Both the position numbers and the translations under genes were made by a program. Below, in pieces: positions 8,670 to 16,647 of a stretch of DNA of 64,000 nucleotides; within the stretch, counting starts at the first letter, position 1, and each line of letters opens with the position of its first letter. The DNA comes from Nocardia sp. CC227C (GTDB lineage: Bacteria; Actinomycetota; Actinomycetes; Mycobacteriales; Mycobacteriaceae), in NCBI RefSeq assembly GCF_030767025.1, contig NZ_JASITE010000015.1, positions 62,001 to 126,000 of the forward strand, given 5' to 3'. Below the pieces are notes generated by a model. That model was not told the DNA's origin, made no database searches, and worked only from the letters and a program-made list of their open reading frames with translations.

Positions 8670-9410
8670 TCAGCGGACGGCGACGACCATCGCGTCGGTG
8701 ATGGATCGCCATGCCGTCCCGGCCTCGGCGAATCCGGCCTCGCGCAGCCCGGCGAGGTGCCAGTCCAGCGACTGCGGGACGCCCGGCCGCCGCCGGTCGA
8801 AGATCGCCCGGCTGGCGGCGTACTCGTCGGCCAGCGCGGGGTCGGCGGCCACCTCGGCCCACCACTGGTCCCAGTCGTGCGCGCCCTCGGCGCGGGCCCG
8901 CTCCTGATGGGCGTGCTGGATGGTCTCGTCGATGGCATTGAGCAGCGGCGTCTCAGGATCCGGCAGGTGATCGGCATTGACGAACACCCCGCCGGGCCGC
9001 AGCAGCGGACACAGGTCGGTGAACAGTCGGCGCAACGGATCCGGCTGCATCCAGTGCAGTGCCGTGGCGGTGAGCACCGCGTCGAAGGCACCGGCGGGCA
9101 GCGCTCGTGTCCACCCGGGCTCCTCCAGGTCGGCGACCACGAAGGAGATGCGGGCATCGCCCTCGAACGAGCCGCGCGCCATCGCCAGCAGGGTGGGATC
9201 ACGGTCCACCGCGATGGACGTCGCCTCCGGCAGGCGGGCGAACAGCCGCCGGGAGATGGTGCCGGTCCCGCACGCCAGATCCAGCACCCGCGGCGACTTC
9301 CCGGCCACCGCCTCCACCACGTCGAGCATGACCCGGAACCGCTCCTCGCGATCGGGCAGGTACAGCTCCTGCTGCCGGTCCCAACTCCGCTGCCACGCTT
9401 CCCAGTTCAC
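8670..9410 (-). CDS. Class I SAM-dependent methyltransferase
   Basis: This 246-aa protein has SAM-binding motif I as VLDLACGTGTISRRL (about residues 40-54), an acidic residue after beta-2 (IAVDRDPT) and a motif near LTATALHWMQP typical of the trans-aconitate methyltransferase-like group. The acceptor substrate is unknown. The stop codon abuts the prpR stop with no gap (convergent). metF ends 63 bp upstream on the same strand, so the two may share a transcript and the methyltransferase may fall under the metF riboswitch transcript. Confidence 0.8.
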   Translation of the reverse strand: MNWEAWQRSWDRQQELYLPDREERFRVMLDVVEAVAGKSPRVLDLACGTGTISRRLFARLPEATSIAVDRDPTLLAMARGSFEGDARISFVVADLEEPGWTRALPAGAFDAVLTATALHWMQPDPLRRLFTDLCPLLRPGGVFVNADHLPDPETPLLNAIDETIQHAHQERARAEGAHDWDQWWAEVAADPALADEYAASRAIFDRRRPGVPQSLDWHLAGLREAGFAEAGTAWRSITDAMVVAVR

Positions 9411-9473
9411 GAGACCTCCGCTGTCGTATCGGATACCGGCATGCAGGCTAGCCCACCCGGGCCCCGCCGACCG

Positions 9474-10475
9474 TCAGGCGCTCAGCGGGGCGGCGGTGAC
9501 CTCGTAGCCCAGGTTCGTCAGCACCTCGGTGGTCGCCTTGGCGAAGTTGAGGGTGATGAAATGCAGGCAGGGCGCGCCCTCGTCGATGAGGCGCTGGGCC
9601 ATGTCGGTCGCGATCTCGATGCCCGCCTCGCGCACCGCGGCGCGGTTCTCCTCGGGGCCGTCGCCCGCGGCCCGGCGCAGCCGGTCCAGGACGGCCGCGG
9701 GCAGTGCGCGGCCGCTGAGTTCCTCGGCGCGCGCGACGGTGCGCATCGACGTGATCGGCATCAGCTCCGGAATGATCGGCTTGGCGCCCTGCACCGGATC
9801 GGCCGCCAGCACCCGATCCCGCAGCCGTAGATAGTGTTCGACGTCGAAGAACATCTGGGTGATCGAGTAATCCGCTCCCGCACGCAGTTTCGCGGCCAGG
9901 AAGGCGGTGTCGGTATCCAGATCGGGGGAGCGGTGGTGCCCCTGCGGGAAGGACGCGACGCCGACGTGGAAGTCGCCGAGATCGCGCACGATGCGCACCA
10001 GCTCCTCGGCGTATTCGACGCCCTCGGGGTGCCGGTGCCACTCACCGAGCGGGTCACCGGGCGGATCGCCGCGCAGCACCAGGATATTGCGGATTCCGCA
10101 ATCGGCGTAGGAGCCCACCAGCGCGCGCAGCTCGGCGACGCTGTGGCCGACGGCGGTCAGGTGCGCGACCGGCAGCAGGGTGGTCTGCTGCGCCAGCTGG
10201 CCGGTGATGCGGGCGGTGCGGTCCTTGGTGGAACCACCGGCCCCGTAGGTCATCGACACGAAAGCCGGGTGCATCCGCTCGAATTCGCGCACCGCCCGCC
10301 ACAGCCGGGCCTCGCCGGCGGCGTCGCGCGGCGGATTGAACTCGACGGAGAAGGGCACCCGCGGCCCCGCGTGCCGCCGCAGACTCTGCACGACCGAGGG
10401 AACGCCGGATGTGATCGGCGATATCCGGGCGGGACGCCCCGCGCCTGAGAGCCCCGGTTCGGAGGGGGAATACAT
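9474..10475 (-). CDS. metF: 5,10-methylenetetrahydrofolate reductase MetF
   Basis: This 333-aa flavoprotein reduces methylene-THF to methyl-THF, the methyl donor for methionine synthesis. Family marks are PFSVEFNPPRDA at the N-terminus, FVSMTYGAGGST, NILVLRGDPPGD and ADYSITQMFFDVEHY. The ATG at 10475 is chosen over the upstream in-frame codon at 10526 because GAGG lies 5 nt before it. That same SD is the target of the sequestering pairing described separately. A cobalamin riboswitch precedes the gene, so expression is expected to drop when B12 is abundant. That is unusual for a step needed by both MetE and MetH. Confidence 0.93.
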   Translation of the reverse strand: MYSPSEPGLSGAGRPARISPITSGVPSVVQSLRRHAGPRVPFSVEFNPPRDAAGEARLWRAVREFERMHPAFVSMTYGAGGSTKDRTARITGQLAQQTTLLPVAHLTAVGHSVAELRALVGSYADCGIRNILVLRGDPPGDPLGEWHRHPEGVEYAEELVRIVRDLGDFHVGVASFPQGHHRSPDLDTDTAFLAAKLRAGADYSITQMFFDVEHYLRLRDRVLAADPVQGAKPIIPELMPITSMRTVARAEELSGRALPAAVLDRLRRAAGDGPEENRAAVREAGIEIATDMAQRLIDEGAPCLHFITLNFAKATTEVLTNLGYEVTAAPLSA

Positions 10476-10476
10476 A

Positions 10477-10602
10477 GTCGCCTCGTGAGGTAGACAGCCG
10501 ATGGCCGCCACCCGCACCGAACGCACGCCAGCGGAGCCCCTGCAGCATCATCCCGTGCCCGGGTCCCACTCGGCGTAGCGCCCGATCCACGAGGCGACGG
10601 CC
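10477..10602 (-). promoter_or_regulatory. Expression platform: anti-SD / SD pairing before metF
   Basis: On the transcript, GUCGCCUCGUG (10598 to 10588) is the exact complement of CACGAGGCGAC (10487 to 10477). The latter contains the metF SD (GAGG) and ends one base before the AUG. The upstream arm overlaps GGCCGUCGC (10602 to 10594), which is also complementary to GCGACGGCC (10714 to 10706) inside the aptamer region. This allows a switch between a masked and an exposed SD. The pairing is directly visible in the sequence. Its use as a translational on/off platform is inferred. Confidence 0.6.
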
Positions 10603-10624
10603 GCCGGATACGGCGTACCCGGCA

Positions 10625-10850
10625 CAACCGGCAGGTCTTCGGACTCGTGGGCGCCGACCCGACCCGGGTCGACCCCGGCGTCGGAGGCCGGGGGCTGGAC
10701 CTACCGGCCGTCGCTTCCCGGGCTCGCGCCCAGTGTCTGTGACGGCCGTCGTTCCCACTCACCGCTGCGGGACAGTCCCGGATTCCCACCGGGTTCCCTC
10801 TTCACCTCGGTCCGCGCGGACGCGCGACCCGGGCTCGACGCCATCGGGTG
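10625..10850 (-). ncRNA. Cobalamin (adenosylcobalamin-class) riboswitch upstream of metF
   Basis: Read on the minus strand, the region contains the B12-box core as AGGGAACCCGGTGGGAATC, followed by CTGTCCCGCAGCGGTGAG. It closes with the conserved 3' element GAGTCCGAAGACCTGCC near 10630. The order and spacing match actinobacterial cobalamin riboswitches such as the one before mycobacterial metE. The 5' boundary is approximate. The first metF codon lies about 155 nt downstream of the aptamer end, leaving room for the expression platform. Confidence 0.9.
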
Positions 10851-10950
10851 GATAAGGGGCTCCTCGACTCCACCTCCGGCGAACCAGCTGCGACCGTGAA
10901 TATAGCGGAATCGTTCGTATCCGCCACGCCGAGCGGTGCGCGCTGCGCCG

Positions 10951-11181
10951 CTACGACCCGTTCTCGACGTCGAGAACCCAGGTGACGCCGAAACGGTCCG
11001 TCAGCATCCCGTAGCCGGGTGACCAGGCCGCCGGGCCGAGCGGAACCACGATATGGGCCCCGTCCGACAGTCCCTCCCAATACCCCGCGATCTCCTCGAC
11101 CGCGGTGCCGCGCACGGAGACGAAGAAGGCGTTCTCACCCCGGTCGTGGCCCAGGTGCGGCGTGTGTCGGCGAGGTGATCC
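10951..11181 (-). pseudogene. C-terminal remnant of a VOC/PhnB-like (glyoxalase-fold) protein
   Basis: A minus-strand frame ending at 10951 reads HLGHDRGENAFFVSVRG and continues through AGYWEGLSDGAHI, PLGPAAWSPGYGMLTDRFG and VTWVLDVENGS. This is the C-terminal half of a PhnB/VOC-superfamily protein. Upstream it runs into a stop at 11182-11184 and there is no plausible start codon, so roughly the first half of the gene is missing. The break point coincides with the break in the divergent WYL fragment. Confidence 0.7.
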
Positions 11182-11399
11182 TCACCGGCGCGATCGCCGA
11201 TATCGCCCCGCACGTTCACGACGGCACCGTGACGCGTCTGACCGCCGACCGCTGCCACCTGACCCTGGGGTCCTGGTCGTGGATCGGCTTGGCGGCCGCC
11301 ATCGCACGATTCGACGCCGACTTCGAGGTGATCGGACCGCCTGCGCTGGCCGCCGCCTGCACCCGCCTCGCCCGGCGCTACGCTGCCGCAGTTCACTGA
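11165..11399 (+). pseudogene. C-terminal remnant of a WYL-domain (YafY-type) regulator
   Basis: The plus-strand frame ending at 11399 reads LTADRCHLTLGSWSWIGLAA, then IARFDADFEVIGPPALAAA and CTRLARRYAAAV. This is the typical C-terminus of a WYL-domain transcriptional regulator. The helix-turn-helix and most of the WYL domain are absent. An open frame back to 11019 exists but does not look like a regulator. The gene was probably divergent from the VOC gene, and both lost their 5' ends at about 11165-11185. Confidence 0.6.
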
Positions 11400-11502
11400 C
11401 GTGGCGTTGCCGCAGTTCACTGACATGGCGTTGCCGCAGCCCACCGACGCGGTGCGGGTGCAGTTCACCGGCGCGGCCCTGCCGCAGTTCACTGACGTGG
11501 CG
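11383..11502. repeat. Minisatellite: five 24-bp tandem units
   Basis: There are five consecutive 24-nt units with the consensus CTGCCGCAGTTCACTGACGT plus GGCG. Units 1, 2 and 5 are nearly identical (unit 2 differs from unit 1 at two positions); units 3 and 4 are more diverged. The first unit overlaps the last codons of the WYL fragment, so the array appears to have grown from the end of that dead gene. 24 is a multiple of three, so both strands stay open across it. Confidence 0.85.
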
Positions 11503-11555
11503 CGGGTGCGAGCAAGGTGGCGCGGTGTGGTTCGGGTGGCGCGGAACAGCTGCGG

Positions 11556-12575
11556 TCAGTGCGCGCCCCAGTGCTGTTCCATGAGCACGCCCTTGGCGGC
11601 GAGCCAGGACACCGGGTCGATCTTGTTGCCGTGCTGGTCCCAGATCTCCAGGTGCAGGTGGGGGCCCGTGGACTGGCCGCGATTGCCCACGGTGGCGATG
11701 ACATCGCCCGCGTTCACGCGCTGCCCCTCGGCGACGTAGATGTCGTTGACATGGCCGTAGACGGCGGTGGTGCCGTCGTCCTGGAGCACGCGGACCCAGA
11801 GCCCGAAGCCGTCGGCCGGTCCGGCCTCCACCACCGTGCCGCCCAGCGCCGAGTGGATGGGCGTCCCCAGCGCGTCGGCGATGTCGACGCCGTAGTGGAA
11901 CGCACCCCAGCGGCTGCCGAAACCGGAGCTGATCTGACCGCCCACCGGCAGCACGGCGGGGGCAGCGATGAACGGCGCCGGTGCGGGTGCTGCGGGGGCG
12001 AACTGTTGCTGGAGCTGTTTGATGGTCTGCTCGGCCTGCGCCAGCGGTGCGGCGATCTCGGCCGGGAGACCGGCCAAACCGAAGGGTTCGGCCACCGGAG
12101 CGGGTTCCGCGGGTGGGACGACTTCGGTTGGGGCGGGCGGCATTTGATTCGTCACCGCGGCGACGGTGGCGTCGACCGCGGCCTGTAGCAGCTCGGGTGC
12201 GGACTCGATGTCCGGCGGAACCGGATCGGCGACCGGCTCGGCCTCATCGACCGGCGTCGGGGGAGCGGCGACCGCGGCGGCCGGAGCCAGCTGCGCGACC
12301 GTGGTCAGCAGCGCGCCCGCCGCCACCGCCACGCCCGCGACGGCCCTGACGTATCCGCCCGAAACCGAGTCGGCGCGGTGACTGGTGGATGTTCCGGCCT
12401 CGACCGCACCGAGCAGGTCCTGGACGGAAAGGGAACCGGAGGTCTCTCGATGCAGCGACACAGCACGTCCTCGGTAGATCAGCGACAGCGCCCGAACTCC
12501 GGAGTCACCGACGCTGGCGGTCCGGTGTGGGAACGTGTCGAAAACTGTACCCACGCGTGACCGTTCTGTCGCCAT
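11556..12575 (-). CDS. LytM/M23 peptidase with N-terminal membrane anchor
   Basis: This 339-aa protein is predicted to cut peptidoglycan cross-links outside the membrane. The N-terminal ~80 residues precede a hydrophobic segment (VRAVAGVAVAAGALLTTVAQ). A Pro/Ala-rich linker, a short coiled stretch (LAQAEQTIKQLQQQF) and the M23 domain follow. The zinc site is visible as HYGVDIA (H-x3-D) and HLHLE. The ATG at 12575 is chosen because GGAGAA sits just before it; the frame is open to 12608. It is an orphan gene near the moxR operon, at the place where mycobacteria carry ripA-ripB, so it may fill a similar cell-wall role. Confidence 0.85.
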   Translation of the reverse strand: MATERSRVGTVFDTFPHRTASVGDSGVRALSLIYRGRAVSLHRETSGSLSVQDLLGAVEAGTSTSHRADSVSGGYVRAVAGVAVAAGALLTTVAQLAPAAAVAAPPTPVDEAEPVADPVPPDIESAPELLQAAVDATVAAVTNQMPPAPTEVVPPAEPAPVAEPFGLAGLPAEIAAPLAQAEQTIKQLQQQFAPAAPAPAPFIAAPAVLPVGGQISSGFGSRWGAFHYGVDIADALGTPIHSALGGTVVEAGPADGFGLWVRVLQDDGTTAVYGHVNDIYVAEGQRVNAGDVIATVGNRGQSTGPHLHLEIWDQHGNKIDPVSWLAAKGVLMEQHWGAH

Positions 12576-12824
12576 TTCTCCATGTTTTCGATAAACCACG
12601 AACATCATTCGCGACGGTCACGATTCGTCGCGGCACCGACGGCTTGCGCCGACTCTCGTCCGGCGCGGCGGCCGGACCCGCCGCCGCGACACCCGCGGTG
12701 CAGCCCGTCGTCGGTGATCAGGAGGTGTTGCGGTGCGGGTGAGCACCGGCCGACGCCGCTCGTCGGGACACGCGCACCTTGCGGTGACAGGCATTTCGCG
12801 CGCATCGGTGAGACCGTGCCCGGC

Positions 12825-13202
12825 ATGACGTGCCATCCGACCGAGACGCAGACGATTTCGCTCACGATGGAGGTCGCCGACGCGATCTCGGCTGCGGTGA
12901 ACGCGCGTGCGGTGGCCGAGACCGGCGTGGAACTCCCACCGCTGGTGTGGGTTTGGCACCAGGGCGTCTACTCGCTGCCCTGTGCCGACCAGCAGGAGGT
13001 GGAGTTCCGCGGCCGGGTCGCGCCGCGCGACCAGCCCGAAACCACCGAGCGCCAGCTGTGCCAGTGGGCCGCCGCGCTGCGCCTCACCGAATCCACCACC
13101 GCTGTCGAGCGCACCCACGGCCGCCGGACGTACACGGGTGTGCTGGCGGGCTCGCGCATCCGGATCACCGGCCGCGTCGAAGCCACCCGTTCGGCGGCCT
13201 GA
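12825..13202 (+). CDS. Hypothetical protein, 125 aa
   Basis: I do not recognise this protein. It is soluble, without a signal peptide or membrane segment, and starts MTCHPTETQTISLTMEV. The sequence is acidic in the first half and basic towards the end (ERTHGRRTYTG, SRIRITGRV), and it holds WVWHQGVYSLPCADQQEVEF. I chose the ATG at 12825; the frame is open further upstream with low-complexity arginine-rich residues that look non-coding. The 250 bp between it and the divergent M23 gene must hold both promoters. The gene stands alone before the moxR operon. Confidence 0.6.
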   Translation: MTCHPTETQTISLTMEVADAISAAVNARAVAETGVELPPLVWVWHQGVYSLPCADQQEVEFRGRVAPRDQPETTERQLCQWAAALRLTESTTAVERTHGRRTYTGVLAGSRIRITGRVEATRSAA

Positions 13203-13415
13203 GAATCCGCCTGAGAACATGGCGTCGGCGGCCGGTGGAACTCAGCCGAATTCCAACCGGGTTCGGCTGTCGATCGGCACCGGTCCCGAGCGCACCCGAG
13301 GCCATCGATTCACAAGAATCGGCGACTCTTCTCGAACCGGGTGCGGCATCGGCGCGAGATACCTGGAATAGTTGGGACAAGCACGCACAAGACCGAGGCG
13401 AAAGCGGGGATGTTG

Positions 13416-14591
13416 GTGACTTCGAGTGATGGTGTGAACGCGGTAGGTACGGTGAAGGAGTCGCCGTCGGCACCCAGCACCCTCGAGCGCGATGTCCAGA
13501 CCCTGGAAAAGGCGATATACGAAGTCAAGCGGGTGATCGTCGGTCAGGATCGGCTGGTCGAACGCCTGCTCGTCGGTGTGCTCGCGCGCGGACACGTCCT
13601 GCTCGAGGGTGTACCCGGTATCGCCAAGACCCTCGCCGTGGAAACCTTCGCCCGGGTGGTCGGCGGCAGTTTCTCCCGCGTGCAGTTCACCCCCGACCTG
13701 GTGCCCACCGACCTCATCGGCACCCGCATCTACCGGCAGGGCAAGGAGGAGTTCGACACCGAGCTGGGTCCGGTCGTCGCCAACTTCGTCCTCGCCGACG
13801 AGATCAACCGCGCACCCGCCAAGGTGCAGTCGGCCCTGCTCGAGGTGATGGCCGAGCGGCACGTGTCCATCGGCGGCAAGACCTACCCGATGCCGAACCC
13901 GTTCCTGGTCATGGCCACGCAGAACCCCATCGAGAGCGAAGGCGTGTACCCGCTGCCCGAGGCGCAGCGCGACCGCTTCCTGTTCAAGGTGGTCGTGGAC
14001 TATCCGTCGGTGGAGGAGGAGCGCGAGATCATCTACCGGATGGGTGTCACCCCGCCGGAGCCCAAGCGCATCCTCGAACCCACCGAGCTGGTGCGCCTGC
14101 AGCAGCTGGCCGCCAACACCTTCGTGCACCACGCCTTGGTCGACTACGTGGTCCGGGTGATCGCCGCGACCCGCAAGCCCGCCGACTTCGGCATGCACGA
14201 CGTGGCCGGATGGATCGCCTACGGCGCCTCGCCGCGCGCCAGCCTCGGCATCATCGCCGCCGCCCGTGCCGTGGCCCTGATCCGCGGCCGCGACTACGTG
14301 GTGCCGCAGGACGTGGTCGAGGTGGTGCCGGATGTGCTGCGGCACCGGCTGGTGCTTTCCTACGACGCGCTCGCCGACGAGGTCAGCCCCGACGACGTGA
14401 TCCGCCGCGTGCTGCAAACCGTGGGCCTGCCGCAGGTCGCCCCGCAGGCGGTCGCGCCGGGCAGCCCGCAGACCCCCATGCCCGCGCCGCAGCCCGGTAT
14501 GGGGCCGCAGGGCGCGCCGCAGCAGAATCCCCCCGTGCCGCAGCCGCCCAACGGCCAGATGTCGGGCGCGGGCCAGCCGCAGTCGAAGTAG
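13416..14591 (+). CDS. MoxR-family AAA+ ATPase
   Basis: This 391-aa MoxR1-like (Rv1479-type) AAA+ ATPase probably acts as a chaperone for the co-encoded VWA protein at the membrane. The Walker A motif is EGVPGIAKT, Walker B lies in VLADEINRAP, sensor 1 in MATQNPIE, and the arginine finger region follows PEAQRDRF. The C-terminal ~50 residues are Pro/Gln-rich and disordered. The GTG at 13416 is favoured (GGGGA 5 nt upstream) over the ATG at 13410, which sits directly against that purine run. It is the first gene of a moxR-DUF58-VWA operon. Confidence 0.93.
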   Translation: MTSSDGVNAVGTVKESPSAPSTLERDVQTLEKAIYEVKRVIVGQDRLVERLLVGVLARGHVLLEGVPGIAKTLAVETFARVVGGSFSRVQFTPDLVPTDLIGTRIYRQGKEEFDTELGPVVANFVLADEINRAPAKVQSALLEVMAERHVSIGGKTYPMPNPFLVMATQNPIESEGVYPLPEAQRDRFLFKVVVDYPSVEEEREIIYRMGVTPPEPKRILEPTELVRLQQLAANTFVHHALVDYVVRVIAATRKPADFGMHDVAGWIAYGASPRASLGIIAAARAVALIRGRDYVVPQDVVEVVPDVLRHRLVLSYDALADEVSPDDVIRRVLQTVGLPQVAPQAVAPGSPQTPMPAPQPGMGPQGAPQQNPPVPQPPNGQMSGAGQPQSK

Positions 14592-14615
14592 GCGACCACG
14601 GAACCGGTTGCGCCC

Positions 14616-15590
14616 GTGACGATGTCGAACCCCAGCGGCACCTCCCACGCTCCGCCCTCGTTTCGGTCGGGCAGTCTCGACGACCCGAAACTCACGGCGG
14701 CGCTGAAAACCCTCGAACTCACCGTGCGCCGCCGCCTCGACGGCGTGCTGCACGGTGACCACCTGGGCCTGATTCCCGGCCCGGGCTCCGAACCCGGCGA
14801 CGCCCGCATGTATCAGCCGGGCGACGATGTGCGGCAGATGGATTGGTCGGTGACCGCCCGCACCACCCACCCGCACGTGCGCCAGATGGTGGCCGATCGC
14901 GAGTTGGAGACCTGGCTCGTGATCGACCTGTCGGCCAGCCTGGACTTCGGCACCGCGCTGTGCCAGAAGCGCGATCTCGCCGTCGCCGCCGCGGCGGCGG
15001 TCACCCACCTCACCAGCGGCGGCGGCAACCGGATCGGCGCGGTGGTCGCCAACGGCGAGCGGCTCATTCGAATTCCCGCCCGCACCGGGCGCATTCACGC
15101 GCGGTCCATGCTGCGCACCATCGCCACCACCCCGCACGCCCGCGACGGGGTGCGCGGTGATCTGCGCGGCGCCATCGAGTCGTTGCGCCGTCCGCAGCGC
15201 AAACGCGGCCTGGCCGTGGTGATCTCGGACTTCCTCGGCGAAATCGACTGGCAGCGCAGTCTGCGCGCCATCTCGGCCCGCCACGATATGCTCGGGGTCG
15301 AGATCCTCGATCCGCGCGATCTGGAACTGCCCGACGTCGGCGATGTGGTGTTGCACGATCCGGAGACCGGGCGCACCCGCGAATTCAGCGTGACCCCCAC
15401 CCTGCGCGCCGACTACGCGCGCGCCGCGCAGCATCACCGCCAACAGGTCGAGGCCGCGCTGCGCGGATGCGGCGCGCCGGTGATGCCCCTGCGTACCGAC
15501 CGGGACTGGATCGCCGACGTGGTCCGGTTCGTGTCCACCCGGCGCCACACCTTCGGCGCCCCGAACTCCGGGCGGGTGCCGCGCCAGTGA
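14616..15590 (+). CDS. DUF58 protein (Rv1480-type)
   Basis: This 324-aa protein of the DUF58/YeaD family accompanies MoxR and VWA proteins. The family signature is YQPGDDVRQMDWSVTART, followed by TWLVIDLSASLDFG, a von Willebrand-like DxSxS-type segment. The cytoplasmic role in the MoxR system is not biochemically defined. The GTG at 14616 is taken as the start, with an ATG two codons later as an alternative. Its stop overlaps the start of the VWA gene (GTGA), showing translational coupling. No membrane segment is seen. Confidence 0.9.
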   Translation: MTMSNPSGTSHAPPSFRSGSLDDPKLTAALKTLELTVRRRLDGVLHGDHLGLIPGPGSEPGDARMYQPGDDVRQMDWSVTARTTHPHVRQMVADRELETWLVIDLSASLDFGTALCQKRDLAVAAAAAVTHLTSGGGNRIGAVVANGERLIRIPARTGRIHARSMLRTIATTPHARDGVRGDLRGAIESLRRPQRKRGLAVVISDFLGEIDWQRSLRAISARHDMLGVEILDPRDLELPDVGDVVLHDPETGRTREFSVTPTLRADYARAAQHHRQQVEAALRGCGAPVMPLRTDRDWIADVVRFVSTRRHTFGAPNSGRVPRQ

Positions 15591-16597
15591 CTTTCTCACT
15601 CTCGAATTTCGAACATGTCGGCTGGCTGTTCTTCCTGCTCGTGGTGGCGGCGTTCGCGCTGGGCTACGTGGTGGCGCAGCGGCGGCGGCAACGCCACCTC
15701 ATGAACTTCTCCAATATGGAGATGCTGGAGAAGGTCGCGCCCAAACGGCCCGGGGTCGGGCGGCACGTGCCGATCGCGCTGCTGCTGGTCGGCCTCACGG
15801 CGCTGACGGTCGCGGCGGCCGGACCCACCGCGGCGCAGAAGGTGCCGCGCAACCGGGCCACCGTGGTGCTGGTCATGGACGTCTCGCTGTCCATGGAGGC
15901 CACCGACGTGCCACCGAGCCGTCTCCAGGTGGCGCAGGAGGCGGCCAAGGAATTCGCCGACGGGCTCACCCCCGGCATCAATCTGGGCCTGGTGACCTTC
16001 GCCGGTACCGCCTCGGTGCAGATGCAGCCGACCACCAAACGTGAGGCGGTGAAGGCGGCCATCGACAGCATCAAGCTGTCCGAGCGCACCGCCACCGGCG
16101 AGGGCATTCTCACCGCGCTGCAATCCATCGACACCCTGGCCGCGGTGCTGGGCGGCGCGGAGACGCCGCCGCCCGCGCGCATCGTGCTCATGTCCGACGG
16201 CAAGCAGACCGTGCCCGACGACAAGGACGTCGACAATCCCCGGCACGCCTTCACGGCGGCGCGGCTGGCGAAGGAGAAGGGCGTCCCGGTCTCGACCATC
16301 TCCTTCGGCACCACCTGGGGCACGGTCGAGATCCCGGATCAGGACGGTACCGGCGCACAGCGGGTGCGGGTGCCCGTGGACGACGATTCGCTGCACGAGA
16401 TCGCCACGCTGTCGGGTGGCGAGTTCTACTCCGCCTCCAGCCTCGAGGAGCTGAACCAGGTGTACGACACCCTGGAGCAGCAGATCGGCTACGAGATGAC
16501 CATGGGCGATGCCAGCCGACCGTGGCTGATCCTCGGCATGCTGGTGACCGCCGCCGGCGTCGTGACGGCTCTGGTCTATCGTCAGCGCCTGCCGTAA
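15587..16597 (+). CDS. Membrane-anchored VWA-domain protein (Rv1481-type)
   Basis: This 336-aa protein has two N-terminal hydrophobic segments (about residues 9-29 and 60-80), an extracytoplasmic or membrane-proximal VWA domain and a C-terminal hydrophobic segment (WLILGMLVTAAGVVTALVY). The MIDAS metal site is visible as VMDVSLSMEATD (DxSxS), with downstream Thr and Asp (TFAGTA, LMSDGKQT). It is the expected client of the upstream MoxR ATPase. The GTG start at 15587 shares four bases with the DUF58 stop. In mycobacteria this is the third gene of the same operon before fabG1-inhA. Confidence 0.92.
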   Translation: MTFSLSNFEHVGWLFFLLVVAAFALGYVVAQRRRQRHLMNFSNMEMLEKVAPKRPGVGRHVPIALLLVGLTALTVAAAGPTAAQKVPRNRATVVLVMDVSLSMEATDVPPSRLQVAQEAAKEFADGLTPGINLGLVTFAGTASVQMQPTTKREAVKAAIDSIKLSERTATGEGILTALQSIDTLAAVLGGAETPPPARIVLMSDGKQTVPDDKDVDNPRHAFTAARLAKEKGVPVSTISFGTTWGTVEIPDQDGTGAQRVRVPVDDDSLHEIATLSGGEFYSASSLEELNQVYDTLEQQIGYEMTMGDASRPWLILGMLVTAAGVVTALVYRQRLP

Positions 16598-16647
16598 TTC
16601 GCCTACCGCGCACCGAGCCATCACGACGAACAGATAGGTTGACTCAT

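Noticed and set aside
11383..11502. Possible small CRISPR-like array
   Set aside because: The units follow each other directly with no unique spacers and drift in sequence. It is a plain tandem repeat next to a dead gene.
13266..13300. tRNA or other stable RNA gene in the gap before moxR
   Set aside because: Several gaps were checked for cloverleaf elements (GGTTCRANYCC-like arms with a matching acceptor stem); none was found here or elsewhere in the window.
13242..15599. Long minus-strand open frame opposite moxR and the DUF58 gene
   Set aside because: Same shadow effect: composition is His/Gly/Arg-rich, no motif, and it spans two well-identified genes and their junction.
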